Assembly (NCBI RefSeq): GCF_036192275.1
Contig: NZ_CP108088.1
Coordinates: 4,279,501-4,343,500, forward strand
Length of the DNA stretch: 64,000 nucleotides
Source: Streptomyces sp. NBC_00250
GTDB taxonomy: Bacteria; Actinomycetota; Actinomycetes; Streptomycetales; Streptomycetaceae
Direction: 5' to 3'
Every line of letters starts with the position of its first letter. Position 1 is the stretch's first letter. Shown here in pieces: positions 33,842 through 42,280 of the stretch. A program made the translations under genes and the position numbers. The notes below the pieces were generated by a model that worked only from the letters and a program-made list of their open reading frames with translations, was not told where the DNA came from and made no database searches.

Positions 33842-35067
33842 GGAAGGACCTCCGGGGCAGGAAGCGGTTCGGTCATGAGATCAGGGGTGGGGGACGAGGC
33901 GGGTCGGCGGTCCCGTACGGCGCCCGCCTCGGGCAGCCGCAAGGTGAAGGTGGAGCCCTGACCCTCGGTGCTCCAGACGGTGACCTCTCCCCCGTGGGAG
34001 GCGGCCACGTGCTTGACGATGGCCAGGCCGAGTCCCGTACCGCCGGTGGCACGGGAGCGGGCCGGGTCGACGCGGTAGAAGCGCTCGAAGATGCGCTCGC
34101 GGTCCCTCTCCGAGATGCCGATGCCCTGGTCGGTCACGGCTATCTCGATCAGGTCCCCGCCCGGCGCCGCGATGTGGCGGGCGGCGATGCCCACCCTCGT
34201 ACGGGCCGGTGAGTAGTTGACGGCGTTCTCCACGAGGTTTCCGAGGGCGGCGGCGAGCTGGCCGCGGCTGCCCCAGACGTAGAGGTCGGCCGCGCCTCCC
34301 GAGACCATGGTGATCTGCTTGGTGGAGGCGGGCTGCCGGGAGCGGTCGATCGCCTCGGCGACGAGTTCGTCCACGGACACGGGCTCGGAGTCTTCCAGCG
34401 GGTCGTCGTTCTGCACGCGGGAGAGGTCGATGAGCTCCTGTACGAGGTTGGTGAGGCGGGTCGCCTCTATCTGCATGCGGCCGGCGAAGCGGGTGACCGC
34501 CTCGGGGTCGTCCGAGGCGTCCATGACCGCCTCGGAGAGCAGGGAGAGCGCGCCCGTCGGGGTCTTGAGCTCATGGCTCACGTTGGCGACGAAGTCGCGC
34601 CGTACCGCTTCGATACGACGGGCCTCGGTGAGGTCCTCGACCAGCAGCAGCACCAGGCGCGAGCCCAGCGGGGCGACCCGGGCGGAGACGGCGAGGGCCT
34701 CGCCGCGTCCGCTGCCGCGCCGTGCCAGGTCCAGCTCGACCTGCCGTATCTCTCCGTCGCGGCGGGTGTCGCGGGCCATGTTGAGCATGGGCTCCACGGC
34801 CAGTTTCCCGCCTCGGACCAGGCCGAGCGCGTACGCCGCCGAGCTGGCCTTCACCACGGAGTCGCTCTCGTCGAGGACGACCGCGGAGGAGCGCAGCACG
34901 GACAGCACGGTGTCGACGCCGGGCGGGAGCACGGCGTCGGTGTGCAGTGAGGTTCGGGTGGGTCTCGCCTGGTCGCGCTCGCTCCAGCGGAACGCCAGCA
35001 TGGCGATCACGCCGGTGCACACGCCGGCGATCGCGGCCAATGCGGCAACCGCCGCGTTCACGTCCAT
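33838..35067 (-). CDS. phoR: Phosphate sensor histidine kinase PhoR
   Basis: This 409-residue kinase has one N-terminal membrane segment (VAALAAIAGVCTGVIAMLAF, about residues 7-26), a PAS-like linker, the H-box FVANVSHELKTPTGALSLL with phosphorylated His165, and an ATPase domain with N-box NLVENAVNYSP, DQGIGI and GGTGLGLAIVKHV. The ATG at 35067 directly precedes the membrane segment; the longer frame to 35211 crosses the PHO boxes and is rejected. It overlaps phoP by 4 bp. Confidence 0.95.
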   Translation of the reverse strand: MDVNAAVAALAAIAGVCTGVIAMLAFRWSERDQARPTRTSLHTDAVLPPGVDTVLSVLRSSAVVLDESDSVVKASSAAYALGLVRGGKLAVEPMLNMARDTRRDGEIRQVELDLARRGSGRGEALAVSARVAPLGSRLVLLLVEDLTEARRIEAVRRDFVANVSHELKTPTGALSLLSEAVMDASDDPEAVTRFAGRMQIEATRLTNLVQELIDLSRVQNDDPLEDSEPVSVDELVAEAIDRSRQPASTKQITMVSGGAADLYVWGSRGQLAAALGNLVENAVNYSPARTRVGIAARHIAAPGGDLIEIAVTDQGIGISERDRERIFERFYRVDPARSRATGGTGLGLAIVKHVAASHGGEVTVWSTEGQGSTFTLRLPEAGAVRDRRPASSPTPDLMTEPLPAPEVLP

Positions 35068-35141
35068 GCCCCCAAGGTTATGCGGGCTCGACGACTCCCT
35101 CCCAGCCGTCCGAGTGGCTGCTCGAACAGTCGTCGCCCAGA

Positions 35142-35238
35142 GTTCACCGTGGAGACGGGACCGGTTCATTTGCCCTGACCGGAGCGGTGGCGCGTGTCGC
35201 CCAGAGTTCACCTTGGGGAAAGTGCCGGTTCATGTGAG
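35142..35238. promoter_or_regulatory. PHO boxes in the phoRP-phoU intergenic region
   Basis: GTTCA-type half units start at 35142, 35164, 35206 and 35228. Pairs are 22 bp apart, twice the 11-bp unit of Streptomyces PHO boxes. The two pairs lie in two copies of a longer similar segment (CGCCCAGAGTTCACC at about 35134 and 35198). PhoP is known to bind such repeats and autoregulate phoRP and phoU. Confidence 0.85.
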
Positions 35239-35332
35239 GGGGTGGAACCGGACGCGTAGGGGGCCGAACGTGGGAGCGTGGGGGTCCTGAGCCCCACCCG
35301 GACCCCGGAGCTTTGCGTAGAGAGGGACATCC

Positions 35333-36013
35333 ATGCGGGACGCGTACCACGAGGAACTGGACTCGATCGGTGAAAGCCTGGTCGAGATGGCCCGGCTCGT
35401 CGGGTCGGCGGTCGGGCGCGCCACGACGGCGATGCTCGACGCGGATCTCAAGCTCGCCGAGAGCGTGATCGCGGCGGACCAGAAGGTCGACGACCTCCAG
35501 CACGACCTGGAGGCCCGGGCGATAGCGCTGCTCGCGCGGCAGCAGCCGGTGGCGACGGATCTGCGGATCGTGGTGACCTCGCTGCGCATGAGCGCCGACC
35601 TGGAGCGCTCGGGCGACCTGGCCCAGCACGTGGCGAAGCTGGCGCGGCTGCGGTTCCCGGAGTCGGCGGTGCCGCGGGACCTGCACGCGACCATCCTGGA
35701 GATGGGACAGCTGGCGCAGCGCCTGATGGCGAAGGCGGCGGAGGTCATCATCACGAAGGACGTCGACCTGGCGCTCCAGCTGGAGCAGGACGACGACGAG
35801 ATGGACCTGCTGCACCGGACGCTCTTCCAGCACCTGATCGACGACCGCTGGAAGCACGGCATCGAGACGGCGGTCGACGTGACGCTGCTCGGCCGCTACT
35901 ACGAGCGGTTCGCCGACCACGCGGTGTCGGTGGCGAAGCGTGTGGTGTACCTGGTGACGGGTGAGCACGCGGACGAGCTGCAGGCGGCGGACGCGCCGGT
36001 CGAGGGCGCGTAG
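35333..36013 (+). CDS. phoU: Phosphate signalling protein PhoU
   Basis: This 226-residue all-helical protein has two PhoU repeats. Metal-binding acidic signatures are visible in each half (ESVIAADQKVDDLQHDLEAR and DDDEMDLLHRTLFQHLIDD, with ERSGDLAQHVAKLA and ERFADHAVSVAKRV). It modulates PhoR and phosphate uptake and is itself PhoP-controlled in streptomycetes. It is divergent from phoRP over the PHO boxes. Length is normal. Confidence 0.95.
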   Translation: MRDAYHEELDSIGESLVEMARLVGSAVGRATTAMLDADLKLAESVIAADQKVDDLQHDLEARAIALLARQQPVATDLRIVVTSLRMSADLERSGDLAQHVAKLARLRFPESAVPRDLHATILEMGQLAQRLMAKAAEVIITKDVDLALQLEQDDDEMDLLHRTLFQHLIDDRWKHGIETAVDVTLLGRYYERFADHAVSVAKRVVYLVTGEHADELQAADAPVEGA

Positions 36014-36191
36014 CGTCCGTCCGGCGGATCAGGGTCGTCGCGGCCATGATCCGCCGGGCAGACCCTGCGCGCCCGGGCGCCCATGTGCCCACGCACACGG
36101 GCGTACGGGCGCCGATGCGCCGTTGATGCGCCCGCCCGGGTGGGCATGCAATGGGGGGAGGCGACGTGCGCCTCGAAAGGGAGGGACCCCC

Positions 36192-36344
36192 ATGGCCGAA
36201 TCCCCCATGACGAACGATTCCGGGCCGGAGGCGCCGCGCGAGATGGTGCACCTGCCGCTGCTGGGCGCCTGCGGATGCGGCTCGGGCTGCGGCTGCGGCT
36301 GCCAGTCGGGTGCCCCGTGCCAGTGCGGCGGCTGCTCAGGCTGA
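36192..36344 (+). CDS. 50-residue Cys-rich metallothionein-like protein
   Basis: The ATG at 36192 follows GGGAGGG. The product is MAESPMTNDSGPEAP followed by a C-terminal Gly/Cys block with eight Cys in 24 residues (GACGCGSGCGCGC, then PCQCGGCSG). CxC and CxxC spacing suggests a thiolate metal cluster. It is in the same direction as phoU, 178 bp downstream, and is followed by a terminator. Such small proteins are conserved near phoU in some streptomycetes by my recollection; function unknown. Confidence 0.7.
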   Translation: MAESPMTNDSGPEAPREMVHLPLLGACGCGSGCGCGCQSGAPCQCGGCSG

Positions 36345-36354
36345 CGGAACGGGT

Positions 36355-36395
36355 GGGGGTGGGGTGCGGGGGTGCTGCATCCGCACCCCACCCCC
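36355..36395 (+). terminator. Terminator after the Cys-rich gene
   Basis: A perfect 15-bp stem (36355-36369 with 36381-36395) has an 11-base loop and is followed by TTCTCTCT. Confidence 0.85.
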
Positions 36396-36437
36396 TTCTC
36401 TCTGCGCCCCGGGTTCTCTCTGCGCCCCGGGCCATAT

Positions 36438-36497
36438 GTCCAGGACGTGTCCCGCCCTGTACGTCCAGGACGTGTCCCGCTCTACATGTCCAGGACG
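36438..36497. repeat. Tandem 25-bp copies of the GNAT gene tail
   Basis: GTCCAGGACG recurs with a 25-bp period at 36438, 36463 and 36488. The last copy is the end of the acetyltransferase coding sequence (stop at 36482-36484 on the minus strand). The repeated unit therefore includes the last codons and flank of the gene, though the stop itself is not preserved in the extra copies. Confidence 0.8.
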
Positions 36498-36961
36498 CCG
36501 ACGATCTGGTCGCCCGAGGTCTCCCCCGTCGTACGGAAACCGAGGCGCTCGTAGAAGGCGCCGGGGCCGTCGTCCCCGGGTGCCCAGGTGACGTAGAGGC
36601 GCTCTTCGCCGCGCCGCCGCAGCTCGTCGCGTACGGCTTCGACGGCGAAGCGCCCGTACCCCTTGCCCTGCACATCGGCGGCGATGTTGAGTCGCCAGAG
36701 ACCGCTGCGCCGGTCGGTGGGGTCCTTCTTCTCGTTCCAGGGGAGGTCGAGGAAGGCCATCAGGAAGCCGACGAGCCGGTCGCCGTCGAAGATCAGCCGC
36801 GGCCAGGCGGCGTCCCCGAAGGCGTACGCCTCGGCGAGGGAGCGCGAGACGGGGGAGACGTTCTGCTCCTGATGGGGGTGGACCCGCAGGTCGAGGGCGG
36901 CGTCGACGGTGGCGGGGGTGACCTTCTCCAGGCGGAGTGAGGGTTGGGTACCGGTGCTCAT
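36482..36961 (-). CDS. GNAT family N-acetyltransferase
   Basis: This 159-residue acetyltransferase has the acetyl-CoA loop at VQGKGYGRFAVEAV (Q/R-x-x-G-x-G/A) and the C-terminal AFYERLGFRTTGE strand. The N-terminus VTPATVDAALDLRVHPHQEQ and the segment NIAADVQGKGYG look like the spermidine acetyltransferase (BltD/SpeG-like) branch, but the substrate cannot be told. It starts at ATG 36961. It is monocistronic, with 3' tandem repeats. Confidence 0.8.
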   Translation of the reverse strand: MSTGTQPSLRLEKVTPATVDAALDLRVHPHQEQNVSPVSRSLAEAYAFGDAAWPRLIFDGDRLVGFLMAFLDLPWNEKKDPTDRRSGLWRLNIAADVQGKGYGRFAVEAVRDELRRRGEERLYVTWAPGDDGPGAFYERLGFRTTGETSGDQIVGVLDM

Positions 36962-37017
36962 GACCTGGACGGTAGCGACGGGACGGACGTTCTCCCAGCC
37001 GTTTAAGGCCCGTCCGC

Positions 37018-37413
37018 TCAGCCGGCGAACCAGACCGAGCGGAGCTTGAGGCGGTCGGAGGCCGGGCGTCCGTGGGGGCGGAGGGTCCAGGAGTCGCCGG
37101 TGCAGTCGGGCTCGGTGAAGACCGTCGCGAAGTCGTCGGTGTCGTTGTGCGGCGCGAACGCGGGCTCGGAGGAGCTGGGGTCCGCGGCCTCGGGGATCGT
37201 GATGCATCCCGGGCCGGCCGGGTCGTGGAGCGTGACCCACTGCGGGTACCCGTCGAGCCCGACGAACCGGTAGCTGAAGTCGCCGGTGGTGGCGTGGGCG
37301 GGGGAGGCGAGGGTGGCGGTGAGGGCGAGGGCACCGCAGACGGCGGCGAGGGAGTGCCGGAGACGCACGAACGTTCTCTTTTCCTGGGAGGGTACGGATT
37401 CCTCCGCACTCAT
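37018..37413 (-). CDS. Small secreted protein (beta-crystallin-like fold possible)
   Basis: This 131-residue protein has a signal peptide (SLAAVCGALALTATLASPAHA) and a mature domain of about 90 residues with two Cys (GPGCITIP and EPDCTGDS) that probably pair. The ending LRPHGRPASDRLKLRSVWF resembles the beta/gamma-crystallin-like or I36-inhibitor group of small secreted Streptomyces proteins. The function is unknown. It is separate from its neighbours. Confidence 0.6.
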   Translation of the reverse strand: MSAEESVPSQEKRTFVRLRHSLAAVCGALALTATLASPAHATTGDFSYRFVGLDGYPQWVTLHDPAGPGCITIPEAADPSSSEPAFAPHNDTDDFATVFTEPDCTGDSWTLRPHGRPASDRLKLRSVWFAG

Positions 37414-37525
37414 TCCTCCTCCTCATGGCCCCCACGCGGAGCGGGCGCGCCGGAAGGTTTCCCCCTCACCCGTCCGGCGCAGCTCCCGTGGTTCGGGCCT
37501 CGACGTGCCGGGCCTCAGCGCTGCT

Positions 37526-38896
37526 TCAGCGCTTCAGCGCCGCGACGGCCGTGTCGAAGGCGGAGTCGCGGTTCTGCTGGAACTCCTCCTCGGTGAAGAC
37601 CGGTGTCGGCAGGTGCGGGGGGATGCCGGTGACGTCGAAGGTCCTCCCCGTGCGGGTCAGGAACTCCTCGTTCGGGAGCGTGAACTCCATGCCGTTCGGG
37701 AGCGAGCGTTCCAGCATGTCCGAGAAGACGCCCTGGGTCGGTCCGCCGATGCGGACGGTCCGGCCGGGTCGGTCGATGAGGGCCTGGACGAAGGTCTCCC
37801 CCGCGCTGAACGTCGTGTCGGCCGTGAGCACGGCGACGGGGCCGGTGTAGCGGGGGGCGTCGTGGGCCGGCTCCACCCGGACGGGCTGCGGCGGGGTGTA
37901 CCGGGTGCGCTTGCGGTAGGCGAGGTACGGGGTGTCGGTCAGGCGTCCGGCGAGGTGCACGCCCAGGGCGTCGTCGCCGCCGCCGTTGACCCGGAGGTCG
38001 ATGATGAGCCCTCGGAGGGAGTCCGTGCGCTCACGGGTGAGGACGGCGTCCAGTGCCCGGTCCAGTTCGGCGAGCTGGCGGGCGTACGTGCGGTCCGTCG
38101 GGTGGTAGCCCCCGAATCCGGAGATCCGCAGGTAGCCCTGCCCGTCGGGCAGGTCGGCGTAGGAGATGCGACCGTTCCCGTACTCCTGTGGGTTCTTCCC
38201 GCCGAGGTCCCGCCGGACGATGTGCGCCTTGGCCCTGACGTCCAGCTGCCGGAGGTCGCTCGGGGTGCCGGGTCGGAGGTGGGGATCGGAATCGCGGTCC
38301 CCGTCGGAGACGGAGACGTGCGCGTCGTTCAGCGGAGCCACCATGTCGTCGAGGAGGGGGAAGAGTTCCTCGCGGGTGGTGTCCGCGTGGACCTTGGGGC
38401 GGTAGGTGTCCCGGACGGCGTGCCAGTCGATGCCCCGGGCCGCGAAGAGGGGGTAGTTCTCCTCGAAGGTCTGCCAGAAGACGTCGAAGGCCGTCAGCGC
38501 CGTCACCTTGTCGGCGGGCAGCACGTGGTCGCAGGTCTTCGGCAGCGCTGCGAGGCGCCGCAGTCGGCGGTCGCCGGTGGCGCCGGCCACGTGCAGCGTT
38601 CCCTGCGGGCGGACCGTGAGCAGGGTCTTGTCCTCGGTGCGATAGGTGCCCGGGGCCGTCTCTACGGCCGCTTCGCCGGGTACACAGCTGATCGCCGTGG
38701 TCTGGTACTCCTGCAGGTGCCCGTCCGCGATCGACAGGACCGCGCCGTAGCCGTCGACGCGCCAGACGCCGTCGACCGAGCTCCCGGTGCCGGTCGGGTG
38801 TCCCGCCGCGACGGCGGGCAGGGCCGTCCCGGCGGCCAGGGTCGACGCCATGACGATCGTCATGGCGATGGCTCCTCCGAGCCTCTTGTGTCGCAT
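37526..38896 (-). CDS. Secreted S41-family peptidase (tail-specific protease-like)
   Basis: This 456-residue protein has an N-terminal signal (AIAMTIVMASTLAAGTALPAVA). The C-terminal S41 protease core shows GLIIDLRVNGGGDD, then GPVAVLTADTTFSAGETFVQ with the catalytic Ser, and GPTQGVFSD. No clear PDZ domain is visible between. The family cleaves proteins from their C-termini outside the membrane. The ATG at 38896 is chosen because it starts the signal peptide. Confidence 0.85.
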   Translation of the reverse strand: MRHKRLGGAIAMTIVMASTLAAGTALPAVAAGHPTGTGSSVDGVWRVDGYGAVLSIADGHLQEYQTTAISCVPGEAAVETAPGTYRTEDKTLLTVRPQGTLHVAGATGDRRLRRLAALPKTCDHVLPADKVTALTAFDVFWQTFEENYPLFAARGIDWHAVRDTYRPKVHADTTREELFPLLDDMVAPLNDAHVSVSDGDRDSDPHLRPGTPSDLRQLDVRAKAHIVRRDLGGKNPQEYGNGRISYADLPDGQGYLRISGFGGYHPTDRTYARQLAELDRALDAVLTRERTDSLRGLIIDLRVNGGGDDALGVHLAGRLTDTPYLAYRKRTRYTPPQPVRVEPAHDAPRYTGPVAVLTADTTFSAGETFVQALIDRPGRTVRIGGPTQGVFSDMLERSLPNGMEFTLPNEEFLTRTGRTFDVTGIPPHLPTPVFTEEEFQQNRDSAFDTAVAALKR

Positions 38897-39033
38897 TCGG
38901 TTTCCCCGTTCTCGTCCACGGCGTGCCGGGCCTGTGCGGCCCCACACAGAAAACGATCATGGCCGGGACGCATGCCCGGGGAACATCCGGCGAACCGGTG
39001 GCCCGATCGGGGGGTAACCCCCGGACGCCCGCC

Positions 39034-40062
39034 TCAGCGGGCCGACGTGGTCGGCGGAGTCGGTGGCGGTGTCGGCGGAGTCGACGAGGTCGGTGTCGGC
39101 GGAGTCGGTGTCGAGCGGGCATAGCGCGACGCGAGCCGGCGGAGGTGGGTGACCAGTTCCTCCGGCTCGGTGACGTCGAAGTCGAAGTCGAGCATGCCCA
39201 GATACACGGCGAGGGTCTGCACCGTGTCGGCCCCGGTGGTCAGGACGCAGCTGTCGGCGTCGACGGCCTCGACGGTGCCGACCGCGGGGTTGATCCGCTC
39301 GATCACCTCCGTGGCCGGCGCATGGACGATCACGCGCGCGTGATGGCGCCAGGCCGCGCTCGACACCCGTCGGGAGACGTACGAGGCGACGTCGCCGCCG
39401 GGCAGTTCGCGCGGCGCGAAGCGCGGTCCTGTCGGGGTGCGGGGCCGGATCCGGTCGATCCTGAACGTACGCCAGTCCTCGCGCTCGACGTCCCACGCGA
39501 CCAGATACCAGCGCCGTCCCCAGTTCACCGCCCGGTACGGCTCCACCACGCGGCGGGTGGCCGAGCCGGCGTGGTCCAGGTAGTCGAAGCGCAGTCGCTC
39601 CCGGTCGCGGCAGGCGGACACCAGGGTGGTCAGCACCTCCGCCGAGACGGTCGGCGCCGGACGGTCGGCGGGCACGGCCACGGTGTAGGCCTGGAGTGCC
39701 CGCACCCGTCGGCGCAGCCGCGAGGGCAGCACCTGCTCCAGCTTGACCAGGGCCCTCAGCGAGTTCTCCTCGGTGCCCGGGACAGCACCCTGCGCGGCGG
39801 TGCGCAGCGCGATCGTCACCGCGACGGCCTCCTCGTCGTCGAGAAGCAGCGGAGGCACCGCCGCCCCGGCACCCAGCCGGTAGCCACCGGTGGATCCGCG
39901 CGTGGCGTCCACGGGATAGCCGAGCTCGCGCAGTCGGTCGATGTCGTTGCGAACGGTGCGGCCGCTCACCCCCAGGCGCTCGGCCAGTTCGGATCCCGGC
40001 CAGGCTCGCGGGGTCTGCAGGAGGGAGAGCAGGCGCAGCAGTCGTGCGGAGGTATCGAGCAT
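39034..40062 (-). CDS. WYL-domain transcriptional regulator
   Basis: This 342-residue protein has a DeoR-type HTH at the N-terminus (RLLRLLSLLQTPRAWPGSEL, then VSGRTVRNDIDRLRELGYPV), a linker, and a WYL ligand-sensing domain (VEPYRAVNWGRRWYLVAWD, WRTFRIDRIRPRT). The last 25 residues are Pro/Thr/Ser repeats encoded by a GTCGGCGGA-like DNA repeat. It is divergent from the hydrolase gene, with 63 bp between, and likely controls it. Confidence 0.85.
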   Translation of the reverse strand: MLDTSARLLRLLSLLQTPRAWPGSELAERLGVSGRTVRNDIDRLRELGYPVDATRGSTGGYRLGAGAAVPPLLLDDEEAVAVTIALRTAAQGAVPGTEENSLRALVKLEQVLPSRLRRRVRALQAYTVAVPADRPAPTVSAEVLTTLVSACRDRERLRFDYLDHAGSATRRVVEPYRAVNWGRRWYLVAWDVEREDWRTFRIDRIRPRTPTGPRFAPRELPGGDVASYVSRRVSSAAWRHHARVIVHAPATEVIERINPAVGTVEAVDADSCVLTTGADTVQTLAVYLGMLDFDFDVTEPEELVTHLRRLASRYARSTPTPPTPTSSTPPTPPPTPPTTSAR

Positions 40063-40125
40063 GAGACCCAGCCTGTTTTGCCATTAGGAACGCATCGTGC
40101 CTATATCGAGAATACTGTTTCATCC

Positions 40126-41271
40126 ATGGAGATCAGCAGCAGCACCGACGCCCGGATCCACCCGTACCGCATCGACATCGCGCAGGCCGAGCTCGACGAT
40201 CTGCACGACAGGCTGGCCCGTAGCCGCTGGGGCGGGGAGATCCCCGGCACCGGCTGGAGCCGGGGGGTCCCCACCGACTACCTCAAGGCCCTGGCCGCGT
40301 ACTGGGCCGACGGTTTCGACTGGCGCAAGGCGGAGGCGGAGCTCAACGAGTTCCCGCAGTTCACGACCGAGATCGACGGGCAGAACATCCACTTCCTGCA
40401 TGTCCGTTCGGAGAATCCGGCGGCCGTCCCGCTGCTTCTGCTGCATGACTGGCCCTGCTCGTTCGTGCAGTTCGTCGAGGTGATCCGACCGCTGGCGGAG
40501 GACTTCCACGTCATCGTGACCTCGACGCCCGGCACCGGCTTCTCCGGTCCGCTCGGCGAGGCCGGGTGGAACACCGGACGCATCGCGGGCGCGTTCGTCG
40601 AGCTGATGGGCCGGCTCGGCTACGACTCCTACGGCGTCCAGGGCACGGGCGGCGGCGCCTGGATCGCCGCCGAGATGGGGCGCCAGGCACCCGATCGGGT
40701 CGTCGGCATCCACGTCAACGGCCTGATCACCTTCCCCTCGGGGGACCCCGCCGAATTCGAGGGGCTCACCGGACCCGAGCAGGAGCGCCTCGCCCGGCTG
40801 GAGGAGTTCCAGCAGGACAAGATGGGCTTCAACGCCATCCAGTCCACCCGTCCGCAGACCCTCGCCTACGGTCTGCACGATTCGCCGGTGGGCCAACTCG
40901 CCTGGATCACCGAGAAGTTCAAGGAGTGGACGGACCCCGCCGCCGAGCTTCCCGAGGACGCCGTGGGCCGGGACCGCCTGCTGACGAACGTCAGCGTCTA
41001 CTGGTTCAGCGGCACGGCCGGCTCCTCGGCGAACCTCTACTACGAGGCGGGCCACGACGCGAGCGCCTGGGCCCCGAAGGCTCGCGGCACCGTCCCGACC
41101 GGTGTCGCCGTGGCCCTGGGCACCGACGTCGCCATCCGCCGCTTCGCCGAGCGGGACCACAACGTCACCCACTGGACCGAGCTGGAGCGCGGCGGCAACT
41201 TCCTCGCGCTGGAGCAGCCCGAGGCGTTCGTCACCGACGTCCGCGCCTTCTTCGGCGGACTCGCCGGCTGA
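40126..41271 (+). CDS. Epoxide hydrolase-like alpha/beta hydrolase without its Asp nucleophile
   Basis: This 381-residue protein has the epoxide hydrolase N-terminal domain (IDIAQAELDDLHDRLARSRW) and then an alpha/beta hydrolase fold. In true members the HGWP oxyanion motif and a GGDWG nucleophile elbow are present. Here these are LLHDWPCSFVQF and YGVQGTGGGAWIAAEM, so the nucleophile position looks like Gly. The end has RDHNVTHWTELERGGNFLAL, in which the usual GGHF His appears replaced by Asn. It may be inactive or bind a ligand. The start is ATG 40126, divergent from the WYL regulator. Confidence 0.75.
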   Translation: MEISSSTDARIHPYRIDIAQAELDDLHDRLARSRWGGEIPGTGWSRGVPTDYLKALAAYWADGFDWRKAEAELNEFPQFTTEIDGQNIHFLHVRSENPAAVPLLLLHDWPCSFVQFVEVIRPLAEDFHVIVTSTPGTGFSGPLGEAGWNTGRIAGAFVELMGRLGYDSYGVQGTGGGAWIAAEMGRQAPDRVVGIHVNGLITFPSGDPAEFEGLTGPEQERLARLEEFQQDKMGFNAIQSTRPQTLAYGLHDSPVGQLAWITEKFKEWTDPAAELPEDAVGRDRLLTNVSVYWFSGTAGSSANLYYEAGHDASAWAPKARGTVPTGVAVALGTDVAIRRFAERDHNVTHWTELERGGNFLALEQPEAFVTDVRAFFGGLAG

Positions 41272-41332
41272 ACCCGGCACGACCCCCGGTGGGCCGGCGC
41301 CTCACGGCCCACCGGGGCCCACAGGCATGAAC

Positions 41333-41372
41333 AAGGCCCCCACTCGCGGAGAATCCGCAGGTGGGGGCCTTG
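41333..41372. terminator. Bidirectional terminator between hydrolase gene and gpmA
   Basis: An imperfect 18-bp stem (41333-41350 with 41355-41372) has outer arms AAGGCCCCCAC/GTGGGGGCCTT. It lies between two convergent genes. Confidence 0.8.
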
Positions 41373-41385
41373 ATCGTGGCTTGGG

Positions 41386-42144
41386 CTACTTCTTGCCCTG
41401 GTTCTTGACCGCCTCGATGGCCGCGGCGGCGGCTTCCGGGTCGAGGTAGGTGCCGCCCGGGTTGAGGGGCTTGAAGTTCTCGTCCAGCTCGTAGGCGAGC
41501 GGGATGCCCGTCGGGATGTTGAGGCCCGCGATGGCCTCGTCCGAGATGCCGTCGAGGTGCTTCACCAGCGCGCGGAGGCTGTTGCCGTGGGCCGCGACCA
41601 GGACCGTGCGGCCCGACAGGAGGTCCGGGACGATCGCGTCGTACCAGTACGGGAGCATGCGCTCCACGACGTCCTTCAGGCACTCGGTGTCCGGGCGCAG
41701 CTCCGGCGGGATCGTCGCGTAGCGCGCGTCGTGCGCCTGCGAGAACTCGCTGTCGTCCGAGAGCGGCGGCGGCGGGGTGTCGTAGGAGCGGCGCCACAGC
41801 ATGAACTGCTCCTCGCCGAACTCGGCGAGCGTCTGGGCCTTGTCCTTGCCCTGGAGGGCGCCGTAGTGGCGCTCGTTCAGGCGCCACGAGCGGTTCACGG
41901 GGATCCAGTGGCGGTCCGCGGACTCCAGCGCGAGCTGGGCGGTGCGGATGGCACGCTTCTGGAGGGAGGTGTGCAGTACGTCGGGGAGCAGGCCGGCGTC
42001 CTTGAGCAGCTCGCCGCCGCGCGTCGCCTCCTTCTCACCCTTCGCGGTGAGGTTCACGTCCACCCAACCGGTGAACAGGTTCTTCTCGTTCCACTCGCTC
42101 TCGCCGTGGCGGAGGAGGATCAGCTTGTACGGTGCGTCGGCCAT
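41386..42144 (-). CDS. gpmA: 2,3-bisphosphoglycerate-dependent phosphoglycerate mutase
   Basis: This 252-residue glycolytic enzyme interconverts 3- and 2-phosphoglycerate. The phosphoacceptor His13 is in [10 protein letters not shown], followed by [23 protein letters not shown] and [19 protein letters not shown] with the second His. All residues are typical of the dPGM family. The ATG at 42144 is the conserved start. Confidence 0.95.
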   Translation of the reverse strand: MADAPYKLILLRHGESEWNEKNLFTGWVDVNLTAKGEKEATRGGELLKDAGLLPDVLHTSLQKRAIRTAQLALESADRHWIPVNRSWRLNERHYGALQGKDKAQTLAEFGEEQFMLWRRSYDTPPPPLSDDSEFSQAHDARYATIPPELRPDTECLKDVVERMLPYWYDAIVPDLLSGRTVLVAAHGNSLRALVKHLDGISDEAIAGLNIPTGIPLAYELDENFKPLNPGGTYLDPEAAAAAIEAVKNQGKK

Positions 42145-42280
42145 GCGTACGAGCCTAATAGACCGCCGACGATTGACGCGCGTCGTCAATCCGCTGGCGT
42201 CCGGCACCTGAGATGCGTAAGTTACGACTGCCGCAAGAGGGACTTACATCAAGGTTTACACAGCAGGGGGCCGGCCACAC

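Noticed and set aside
37286..39124. 612-codon plus-strand open frame
   Set aside because: Antisense to the S41 peptidase and secreted protein genes, which have signal peptides and motifs.
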